From JAGQRJ01 sp041402045 (GTDB lineage Bacteria > Planctomycetota > J058), in assembly GCA_041402045.1 (NCBI GenBank), contig JAWKSZ010000027.1, forward strand, positions 1-64,000: a stretch of 64,000 nt of DNA, in the 5' to 3' direction. The translations under genes were made by a program, and so were the position numbers. The notes below the pieces were generated by a model. The model had not been told where the DNA came from. It ran no database searches and was given only the letters and a program-made list of their open reading frames with translations. Positions 57,778 through 64,000 of this stretch are shown here, piece by piece (position 1 is the first letter of the stretch; every line of letters begins with the position of its first letter).

Positions 57778-58820
57778 GCCGTCGCCTCGGGGACCACCGC
57801 GAGCTTGACCTCGTCCGCGCCGCTGGACAGCGCCTCGAGGGTCTCGCCGATCCGGGACAGCGGCGTGCGGCCCGTGACCAGGGGCTCCAGGTCGAGCCTC
57901 CCGCTGACCAGGAGGTCCAGGGCGCGGCGCACGTCGCCGGGGGTGAAGTGGAACGCGCCCTTGAGGGTCAGAGCGTCGTAGTGCACCCGGCGGGTGTCGA
58001 GCGCCACGGTCGAGCCGCCCGGGCAGCCCCCGTAGAACAGGACCTCGCCGCCCGCGCGCACCATGCCCACCGCCTGCTCCCACGCCTGCGGTCGGCCCAC
58101 GCACTCGACGACGACGCACGGCCCCTCGCCGCCGGTGGCGTCCCGCACGGCCTGGACGGGGTCGCCTTCGAGGGCGCCCAGGTCGAGCACGCGATCGGCG
58201 CCCAGGGCGCGCCCCGCGTCGAGCCGCCGCGGGCGCTTCCCCAGCAGCAGGACCTCGAGGCCGCGGCGCTTGAGCAGGCTCACGTAGAGCAGACCGATCG
58301 GCCCGGCGCCCATGACCAGCGCGGTGTCCTTCCCGGTCAGGTCCAGGCGCTCGACCCCGGCGACGACGCAGGCCAGGGGCTCCAGCAGCGCGCAGGTCGC
58401 GAGCGGCAGGCCCTGGGGCCGCAGGAACACGTTGCGCCGCACCACGTGGGCGGGCAGCAGCAGGTAGTCGGCGAAGGCCCCGAACGCCATGGTGCTGCCG
58501 TCTATGTGCTGGCAGAGGTTCTCGAGCCCGCGCGCGCAGCGCGAGCAGGTGCCGCAGGGCGCCGACGGCGCCGCGACGATCGGGTCGCCCTCGCGGACGA
58601 CGCGCACCCCGCTCCCGACCCTGGCGACGGTCCCGGTGTACTCGTGGCCGAGGGGGGTGGGGAAGGGCAGCTTGGGGTGCCCGCGTTGATAGGTCTTGAT
58701 GTCGGTGCCGCAGGTCAGGGCCAGGTCGACCCGAACCACGACCTCGCCCGGCCCCGGAGAGGGGATCTCGACCTCGCGCAATTCGAGGCTACGCGGAGCA
58801 CTGAGAACGGCTTGACGCAT
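57774..58820 (-). CDS. Zinc-type medium-chain alcohol/polyol dehydrogenase, copy 2
   Basis: 348 residues from ATG 58820. LALTCGTDIKTYQRGHPKLP and GHEYTGTVARVGSG hold the catalytic-zinc ligands. PCGTCSRCARGLENLC binds the structural zinc. VMGAGPIGLLYVSLLKRRGL is the NAD loop. The adjacent gene is a diverged copy with the same architecture. Sugar, polyol or cyclitol substrates are likely, but sequence alone cannot decide. Confidence 0.88.
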   Translation of the reverse strand: MRQAVLSAPRSLELREVEIPSPGPGEVVVRVDLALTCGTDIKTYQRGHPKLPFPTPLGHEYTGTVARVGSGVRVVREGDPIVAAPSAPCGTCSRCARGLENLCQHIDGSTMAFGAFADYLLLPAHVVRRNVFLRPQGLPLATCALLEPLACVVAGVERLDLTGKDTALVMGAGPIGLLYVSLLKRRGLEVLLLGKRPRRLDAGRALGADRVLDLGALEGDPVQAVRDATGGEGPCVVVECVGRPQAWEQAVGMVRAGGEVLFYGGCPGGSTVALDTRRVHYDALTLKGAFHFTPGDVRRALDLLVSGRLDLEPLVTGRTPLSRIGETLEALSSGADEVKLAVVPEATA

Positions 58821-58872
58821 GCGAGGGGCGCTCACGGAGTGCAATGCTAGGCGAGGGTCGACCCTGGGCAAA

Positions 58873-58910
58873 GAAAAAGAGCGGCAGCGGATCGTGCCCA
58901 CTGCCGCTCT
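58873..58910 (-). terminator. Rho-independent terminator on the minus strand (second hairpin)
   Basis: On the minus strand agagcggcag and ctgccgctct pair (58878-58887 / 58901-58910) around a 13-nt loop, followed by TTTTTCTTT. This is the only classic intrinsic terminator with a T tract found here, and it lies downstream of the pseudopilin at 58980. Confidence 0.85.
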
Positions 58911-58936
58911 CTTGCGCTCAGGCTCGAGGCGAGAGC

Positions 58937-58960
58937 GCGGGGGCTCCGAAGAGCCCCCGC
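58937..58960 (-). terminator. GC hairpin with UUCG tetraloop after pseudopilin 2
   Basis: gcgggggctc and gagcccccgc pair perfectly over a 4-nt loop that reads UUCG on the minus strand, a very stable tetraloop. It lies 20 nt past the pseudopilin stop, ahead of the T-tract terminator. Confidence 0.7.
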
Positions 58961-58979
58961 CACACCGAGCTGTCGAAGG

Positions 58980-59465
58980 CTACTTGCCGACGGGCAGCAC
59001 GGTGGCCGGGATCGCGCAGGTGGTGCTGTTCATCGCGATCGAGGCGTTGCTGGTGTAATAGATCACGCCAGCCTGGTTGGTGCAGAAGTAGCGGTCGCCG
59101 GTGGTGCCGGGGACGGCCGGGTTCGCGGTGGCGAACCAGAGGAACTCCGAGGTGGACACGCCGAACGCCGTGGCGAAGGTGTAGCCCTGCTTGGTGCCCG
59201 AGCCGAGCACGCCGTCGATCAGGGTCGCGGTCGAGAGCTCGTTCAGCGAACCGTAGTCGAAGTTGGTGTCGGTCTCCTTGTCGCCTTCGCGGAAGAGCGA
59301 CTGGGCGGTGGTGATGGTCTTCAGCGCGCCGATAGCGGCGGCCTCATTACCGTGCTTCCGCGCCTCGATGAGGTTCGGAATGGCGATAGCAGCGATGATG
59401 GCGATGATCGCGATAACGATCATCAGCTCGATGAGGGTAAAACCCTTCTTCAGAGTGAACTTCAA
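58980..59465 (-). CDS. Type II secretion/type IV pilus-type pseudopilin, paralogue 2
   Basis: 161 residues from TTG 59465, with AAGGAG eight bases upstream. MKFTLKKGFTLIELMIVIAI is the prepilin signal, with cleavage after Gly and Glu5 present. NLIEARKHGNEAAAIGALKT, AQSLFREGDKETDTNFDYGS and DGVLGSGTKQGYTFATAFG align with paralogue 1. It is monocistronic with strong terminators, so it is probably highly expressed and may be the major subunit. Confidence 0.93.
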   Translation of the reverse strand: MKFTLKKGFTLIELMIVIAIIAIIAAIAIPNLIEARKHGNEAAAIGALKTITTAQSLFREGDKETDTNFDYGSLNELSTATLIDGVLGSGTKQGYTFATAFGVSTSEFLWFATANPAVPGTTGDRYFCTNQAGVIYYTSNASIAMNSTTCAIPATVLPVGK

Positions 59466-59521
59466 GGTGTCTCCTTACTGACGGTCCGCAGTTCCCTAGG
59501 TATCCCGTGGGCTCAACTTTT

Positions 59522-59537
59522 AGCATTCCCCATGCCG
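59522..59537 (-). promoter_or_regulatory. Possible sigma-54 (-24/-12) promoter of pseudopilin 2
   Basis: The minus strand reads CGGCATGGGGAATGCT, with GG and GC ten bases apart as in TGGCAC-N5-TTGC promoters. It lies 57 nt upstream of the TTG start. Many pilin genes use sigma-54. Match quality is moderate (the first T and one later T are missing). Confidence 0.35.
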
Positions 59538-59713
59538 CTCCACAAGCGCCGCGCGCTCGAAGATGGGCCCGTGAGACCTGCCGTTGAAGGGCACCCTGGG
59601 GTGACGCAATTCGTCACTCTGGGTAACCCTGCCCGAGGGGTTTATAGCCGGCGCTTCGGAGAGGAACAAGTCTGCGGGGGAAGCTCCCCGGGAACCCCCG
59701 GCGCCTCCTAAAG

Positions 59714-61588
59714 TCAATATTTACGCGGCTCGTCCGGCACGCTGACCGTCGGCAACGACACGGTGCGTCGTAGCGCGGCCTCGAGCGTCCCTCGCACCCC
59801 CCCCGAGGTGCCGTCGAGCAGCGCGCGGGCGCGGTCGGGCTCGCCCGCCGCGCACAGCCCGGCGAGCCGCGCCAGGCGGGCGGATGGCGAACGCGCCGGC
59901 CGCAGCTCGGGCGCCCAGGGGAAGGCCAGGATCAGCACGTGGTCCCCCCGCACCCGGCGCGCGCGGAAGTCGAGGTCGGGCGGTCCCCCGACGTAGAGCA
60001 GGGCCACGGGCTCGAGCTCGACCCCGTAGCGCGCCGCGTGGAAGCGGAGCTGGCTCGACTGCTCCTGCCCGAGCCCCAGCGCGACGTGGGTCACCCCGCG
60101 CGCCTTGGCCCACGCCAGGCCTTCGGCCAGGAAGTCGCGCCCCTCGGCCTGGTCGGTGCGCAGCTGCAGCCCGAGCAGACGGGGCCGCCCCGTGCCCTGC
60201 GCGAGCACCGGCGCGTAGGGACCGCAGAGCAGGGCCTCGGGCGGCAGGAGCTCGTCGGTCGCCAGCCGCGCGGCGTCGGTCCAGCGGGTGGCGCCCAGGA
60301 CCATGCGCGCGGAGGGCCAGAGCAGAGCGAGCAGGACCCCCGCCCCAAGGGCGCGGTGCCAGCGCCGCGGCAACCTCGGCGCGCGTGCGGCCGCTGCCAG
60401 CGCGCCAACGCCGCCCGCAGCTCCCCCCAGCGCGAGCGTCAGCCCCAAGGGCCAGCCCAGGAGCTGCTCCCCCAGCGCTCCGGCCACGTGCACGCCCGCG
60501 ACCGCCGCCACGGCCACGGCGCCCCAAGGGACCTCGAGGGTCGCCCGGGTCCAGCACAGCCCGACCCCCACGAACGCGGCGAGGGGCGGCCCGAACAGCG
60601 CCCAGTAGCGCAGCGGACGGCCCGTGAAGGGCACGTTCGCCAGGTAGAACCAGAGCGCCCAGCCCCCGAGGAGCGCCAGGACCTCGCGGGCACCCTGCGA
60701 GAGCCGCGGCGCCCGCTGGAGCGCGAGGGCCACCCCCCAGGTCCCCACGAGCAGCGCGGGCACCGCCAGCCGCGCGTAGCCGCTGCCGCTCTGGTCGGGG
60801 TCACCCCCCGCGCGCCACAGGTCGAGGAACAGCCTCAGGGGGTCCACCGAGAAGCCGTGCCCGGCGAGGCGGAACCCCAGCTCGTCGAACCAGGGGATCG
60901 CGCGCAGGACCGGGAGCGCCAGGACCCCGAGCGCTCCGAGCACCCCCAGGCCGCCGCCGACGGCGAGCCAGTGCCCAGGACGTGCGCTGCGCACCAGGTG
61001 TCCGGCGAACAGGCCTCCCGCGAGGGCGAGCAGCGGGGGTCGAGCCAGCGCGGCCGCCGCCAGCACGACGCCCCAGGCGCCGAGCTCGCACGCCAGGCGC
61101 TGCGCCCGCGGCCGCCCCGCGCCCACGCGCCACAGCGCAGCGCAGGCGAGGAGCAGGAGCGCCGCCGGCCCGTAGATCAAGGCGGTGCGCCCCAGGAGCA
61201 CCGTGGGGTAGAGCACGGCCAGCGCGGCCGCCGCGGCCAGCGCGGTCCCCCGCCCCAGGGGCTGCGCGAAGCGCCACAGGGCGAGCACCGTCGCCAGCGA
61301 CAGCAGGGCCCCCAGCGCGTGGTTCTGCCAGTGCCCGGCGCCGACCAGGCGGAACCAAGTCGCGGCGAGCGAACGCCACAGCGGGAGGTCCCACGGCGTC
61401 GTCCGTCCCTCCTGCGGCACGCCCTCCACCTCGCGGGCCGCGGCCTCGACGTACCACGCCGCGTCCTGCACCGGCGCGTAGCTCAGCCCGACCTCGATCG
61501 GCACGTCGGCGCCGAGGGCGCCCAGCCGCAGCCACCCGCCGACGAGCAGGACCCCCGCGAGGAGCGCCAGCTCCCGGGCGCGGGTCAC
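59714..61588 (-). CDS. Multi-pass membrane glycosyltransferase-like protein (GT-C type)
   Basis: 624 residues from GTG 61588 (GTGA overlap with the gene before). The first ~430 residues contain about ten membrane helices (LALLAGVLLVGGWLRLGALG, ALAAAAALAVLYPTVLLGR), and an early loop DAAWYVEAAAREVEG with acidic residues near the first helix, as in ArnT/PMT-type enzymes. The C-terminal part is soluble (GVTHVALGLGQEQSSQLRF). It likely transfers a sugar from a polyprenyl carrier outside the membrane. Last gene of the cluster; the 248 bases after it (59466-59713) hold only the pilin promoter region. Confidence 0.75.
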   Translation of the reverse strand: MTRARELALLAGVLLVGGWLRLGALGADVPIEVGLSYAPVQDAAWYVEAAAREVEGVPQEGRTTPWDLPLWRSLAATWFRLVGAGHWQNHALGALLSLATVLALWRFAQPLGRGTALAAAAALAVLYPTVLLGRTALIYGPAALLLLACAALWRVGAGRPRAQRLACELGAWGVVLAAAALARPPLLALAGGLFAGHLVRSARPGHWLAVGGGLGVLGALGVLALPVLRAIPWFDELGFRLAGHGFSVDPLRLFLDLWRAGGDPDQSGSGYARLAVPALLVGTWGVALALQRAPRLSQGAREVLALLGGWALWFYLANVPFTGRPLRYWALFGPPLAAFVGVGLCWTRATLEVPWGAVAVAAVAGVHVAGALGEQLLGWPLGLTLALGGAAGGVGALAAAARAPRLPRRWHRALGAGVLLALLWPSARMVLGATRWTDAARLATDELLPPEALLCGPYAPVLAQGTGRPRLLGLQLRTDQAEGRDFLAEGLAWAKARGVTHVALGLGQEQSSQLRFHAARYGVELEPVALLYVGGPPDLDFRARRVRGDHVLILAFPWAPELRPARSPSARLARLAGLCAAGEPDRARALLDGTSGGVRGTLEAALRRTVSLPTVSVPDEPRKY

Positions 61589-62961
61589 CGCGCGCCCTCG
61601 CCCCGGAGCACGGCCAGGGGGGTGCGCGCGAGGATCCAGAGGTCGAACAGGAAGGTCCGTCGACGAATGTAGTAGACGTCGAGCCGGATCCGCTCGTCGA
61701 GGTCCTCGACGCCGCGGGCCTCGAGCTGCTGCAGCCCGGTCAGCCCCGGCTTGGCTTTGAGCCGCCGGCGCTGGTGGGCGTCGTAGCGCTCGACCACGAC
61801 CTCCCACTCCGGCCGCGGCCCGACCAGGCTCATGTCGCCCTTGACCACGTTCCAGAGCTGCGGGAGCTCGTCCAGGCTCCAGGCCCGCAGCCGCGCGCCG
61901 AGGGGGGTCACCCGCGGGTCGCGGGCGAGCTTGTAGACCGGCTCCGCCAGGTCGTCGAGGCTCACCAGGCCCTCGAGCTTGGCCTCGGCGTCCTGGACCA
62001 TGGTCCGCAGCTTCCACATGGCGAAGGGTCGCCCCTGCTCGCCGATCCGGGTGTGCACGAAGAACGCGGGGCCCTTGGATTCGCGCCGGATCCGCCAGGC
62101 GAGCAGCGCGAGGAGCGGCGCCGACGCCAGGAGCAGCGCGCTCCCCAGCGCGAGGTCGAAGGCGCGCTTGAGGGCCCGCGAGAGCAGCTCGAAGCGGCGC
62201 TCACCGATCGCGATGAACGGGACCCCGTAGACCTCCTCCAGGTCGTCGGGGACCACGAACAGGTCGTAGAGCTGGGGCACGACCTTGGCCACGACCCCCT
62301 GGCGCTCGCACACCTCGAGCACCTCCAGCAGCGCCAGGCGCTCGATCCCCTCGGTGAGCAGCACCTCGCGCACCCCGCCCAGGGCCTGCTCCACCGCCGC
62401 GGCCAGGGCGGGCGTGGACTCGAGCGGCAGCCGCCGACGCACGTCGATCCCGAACACGCGCCGGTTCGCCAGCCGCGCCTCGAGGTCGGCGATCCGGGCT
62501 TCGGGCCCGGCGAGCAGCACCGGAAGCAGGCGCTCACCGCGGGCGTAGGCTCGCCGCCGGCGCCCGAGGAGCAGCAGCCGCGGGACCGGGAGCGCGGCGC
62601 AGCACAGGGCCCAGCCGAGGAGGGGCACGGTGCGCGAGTAGGAGACGTCGCGGTAGAAGAAGCTCGCGGCGAGCACGATCAAGGACGCGAGGGTCACCGC
62701 GCGCCAGGTCTCCTCGACGACGTCGTGGCCCCGGGCGCCGATCCGGCGGTAGAGCCCGGCCGCGCGGAACACGACCTGGAACACGAGCAGCGCCACGGCC
62801 AGCGCCTCCCCGTAGCGCCCGAGCGGCGCGGGGGGGACCTGGGTCACGGCGCCGACCTCGTAGGCGAAGCGCAGGAGGTAGGCCAGGCTCAAGGCCCCGG
62901 CGACGAGGACCAGGTCGGCGACCACGAGCAGCGCGCGCTCGCCGCGGCTGGCGGTGATCAC
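61585..62961 (-). CDS. Polyprenyl-phosphate sugar phosphotransferase (WbaP/WcaJ-type initiating glycosyltransferase)
   Basis: 458 residues from GTG 62961. Four N-terminal helices and a Rossmann-like middle domain (VREVLLTEGIERLALLEVLE) precede the catalytic domain. Its marks are ALKRAFDLALGSALLLASAP, FVHTRIGEQGRPFAMWKLRT, AWSLDELPQLWNVVKGDMSL with VGPRPEWE, and KPGLTGLQQLEARG. It places the first sugar-1-phosphate on undecaprenyl phosphate to begin an exopolysaccharide or O-antigen. Coupled by GTGA to genes on both sides. Confidence 0.94.
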   Translation of the reverse strand: MITASRGERALLVVADLVLVAGALSLAYLLRFAYEVGAVTQVPPAPLGRYGEALAVALLVFQVVFRAAGLYRRIGARGHDVVEETWRAVTLASLIVLAASFFYRDVSYSRTVPLLGWALCCAALPVPRLLLLGRRRRAYARGERLLPVLLAGPEARIADLEARLANRRVFGIDVRRRLPLESTPALAAAVEQALGGVREVLLTEGIERLALLEVLEVCERQGVVAKVVPQLYDLFVVPDDLEEVYGVPFIAIGERRFELLSRALKRAFDLALGSALLLASAPLLALLAWRIRRESKGPAFFVHTRIGEQGRPFAMWKLRTMVQDAEAKLEGLVSLDDLAEPVYKLARDPRVTPLGARLRAWSLDELPQLWNVVKGDMSLVGPRPEWEVVVERYDAHQRRRLKAKPGLTGLQQLEARGVEDLDERIRLDVYYIRRRTFLFDLWILARTPLAVLRGEGAR

Positions 62962-63977
62962 GCCCGGGTCTCCTCGGGGAGCACCCCGCCGCGGAGCTCG
63001 GCCCACAGCCCGCCCAGGAGCCCCGCCCCCAGGGCCAGCGCCCGCACCAGGCAGAAGCCCGGGGTGAGCACGCCCACGAGCGGGTCGGCGCGCAAGGCGT
63101 GGAGCGCGAGGGGCAGGGTGCTCAGCAGGAACGCGAGCGCCGGGAGCAGGCAGAGCACGGCGCTCCAGGCGGGCGCCTCGGCCGCGAGCAGCAGCGGCGC
63201 CACCCAAGGGGCGCCGAGGGCCAGGGGCGCGAGCAGGAGCTGCAGCTTGAGGGTCTGCGGGGTGTGCGCGTCGGAGACCGCCTTGCCCGGGTGCCGGCGC
63301 AGGGTCGCGACCTTGAACCGCCCGATCTTGGCTTTCTTGCGCGCGTAGCCCCCGAGCCAGTCCACGTGCAGGTGCAGCACCCGCGCCTCGGGGACGAACA
63401 TCAGGCGCGCGCCGGTCTCCGCCACGCGGAAGCTCAGCTCCTGGTCCTCGGTGGAGGGCAGGCGGTAGCGCTCGTCGAAGCCCCCGACCGCGTCGAACAC
63501 GGGCTTGCGGTAGGCGCAGGCGTAGGTGTCCACGAAGTCTATGGACGAGCGCCGCGCCATGCGCCGGTAGCGCTCCTCGTACTCCTGCTGCACGAAGCGC
63601 GCGGTCAGCGCGCGCTGCTCGCTGAGGTAGGCCCCCTTGGTCCCGGCCACCCCGGGGTCCGCGAGGGGCGCGAGCAGCGCCTCGACGAAGCCCGCGGTCG
63701 GGCGGCAGTCGGCGTCGGTGAACACGAGCACGTCGGCCTTGGCCCGGGCGCAGCCGAGGTTCCGGGCGCGCGCCGGGCCCTCCCCCGCGCCGCGCACCAC
63801 CTCGGCGCCCTTCGCCGCGGCGACGTCGGCGGTCGCGTCCCGCGAGCCGTCGTCGACCACGATCACCTGCAGGGGCACGCTGGCCAGGGCCAGGCCGTCG
63901 AGGGTCGCGCCCACGGTGTGCGCTGCGTCCCGGGCCGGGATCACCACCGAGGCGACCGGGTCCGGGGCCGAGGTCAC
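62958..63977 (-). CDS. Family 2 glycosyltransferase with C-terminal membrane segments
   Basis: 339 residues from GTG 63977. The GT-A domain reads VASVVIPARDAAHTVGATLD, VIVVDDGSRDATADVAAAKG, NLGCARAKADVLVFTDADCR (DAD metal site) and GFDERYRLPSTEDQELSFRV (ED base). Two to three membrane helices lie at ~240-330. It would extend a lipid-linked sugar chain at the cytoplasmic membrane. It is coupled to the initiating transferase. Confidence 0.92.
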   Translation of the reverse strand: MTSAPDPVASVVIPARDAAHTVGATLDGLALASVPLQVIVVDDGSRDATADVAAAKGAEVVRGAGEGPARARNLGCARAKADVLVFTDADCRPTAGFVEALLAPLADPGVAGTKGAYLSEQRALTARFVQQEYEERYRRMARRSSIDFVDTYACAYRKPVFDAVGGFDERYRLPSTEDQELSFRVAETGARLMFVPEARVLHLHVDWLGGYARKKAKIGRFKVATLRRHPGKAVSDAHTPQTLKLQLLLAPLALGAPWVAPLLLAAEAPAWSAVLCLLPALAFLLSTLPLALHALRADPLVGVLTPGFCLVRALALGAGLLGGLWAELRGGVLPEETRA

Positions 63978-64000
63978 GCGGTCCGGGAGGCCGCGTGCTG
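63974..64000 (-). CDS. C-terminal end of an upstream gene cut by the window edge
   Basis: A stop codon at 63974-63976 overlaps the GTG of the glycosyltransferase in the GTGA pattern used throughout the window. The eight readable codons before it (ending HAASRTA) suggest the tail of another gene of the same cluster. Nothing about its function is visible. Confidence 0.4.
   Translation of the reverse strand, partial: QHAASRTA

Overview
This window is a high-GC, gene-dense bacterial chromosome segment with an LPS-type (Gram-negative) envelope. The evidence for that is a heptose-1-phosphate adenylyltransferase, a Kdo/WaaP-type kinase, a polyprenyl-phosphate sugar transferase and several lipoproteins. 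Two class II-type pseudopilins, abundant Ser/Thr-kinase and FHA signalling, Hcp-like proteins and several lineage-style hypothetical proteins suggest Planctomycetota. A myxobacterial origin is the main alternative, because a CarF/plasmalogen-desaturase homologue and FHA/kinase genes also occur there. Translation often starts at GTG or TTG, and adjacent co-directional genes repeatedly overlap by 4 nt (GTGA, once ATGA).

Layout. 1-7.4 kb: hypF (cut by the window edge), a broken YfhO-like membrane protein, an SGNH-family membrane protein, a polyprenyl-phosphate glycosyltransferase, an LPS kinase and hldE-C/rfaE2. 7.5-18.4 kb (+ strand): a membrane Ser/Thr kinase with a TPR ectodomain, a lipoprotein, a non-canonical Hsp70, a 1046-residue protein built from about eight GrpE beta-wing-like repeats, and a SulP-STAS-cyclic-nucleotide-binding transporter. 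18.6-21.5 kb: three near-identical hcp copies (the middle one frameshifted) in a duplicated segment that also carries a broken membrane-glycosyltransferase fragment. 21.7-27.4 kb (- strand): a large unknown lipoprotein, an ABC1/UbiB kinase, two small membrane/coiled-coil proteins and an acidic YAEGE-repeat protein. 27.5-31 kb (+): an FHA-pseudokinase, a YkgJ-type protein, tRNA-Leu(UAG) on the minus strand and a HEAT-like protein. 31-35.5 kb (-): a radical SAM protein, a 1-kb tandem-repeat island, a zinc ribbon protein, agmatinase and glutathione peroxidase. 35.5-42.1 kb: queA, then an ECF sigma/anti-sigma/effector operon, an SCP2-like protein, an amino-acid dehydrogenase, an SDR and a PlsC-type acyltransferase. 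42.2-48.9 kb (+): reductase-like SDR, lipoprotein, truA, hpf, EIIA (frameshifted), HPr, two unknown genes, a CarF/PEDS1 homologue and an SDR. 48.9-53.7 kb (-): SGNH hydrolase, GlcD-type oxidase, D-2-hydroxyacid dehydrogenase and a CNNM/HlyC-type CBS protein. 53.9-56.1 kb: ftsH. 56.2-59.5 kb (-): two paralogous pseudopilins flanking two zinc-type dehydrogenases. 59.7-64 kb (-): an exopolysaccharide-type cluster.

The strongest candidate for an undescribed system is the 10.7-16.2 kb pair. It consists of an Hsp70 ATPase with an added N-terminal beta-rich domain and an adjacent protein that repeats the nucleotide-exchange-factor (GrpE) wing fold about eight times. The pair lies in a kinase-containing cluster. 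A second interesting unit is the FHA-pseudokinase, whose catalytic Asp is replaced by Ala, encoded divergently from a highly acidic tyrosine-rich repeat protein.

Six single-base frame changes occur in otherwise intact genes (three in the YfhO-like gene, two in hcp2, one in EIIA), several of them in G or C runs. These may be assembly errors rather than true mutations. All calls come from reading the sequence; no database search was run.
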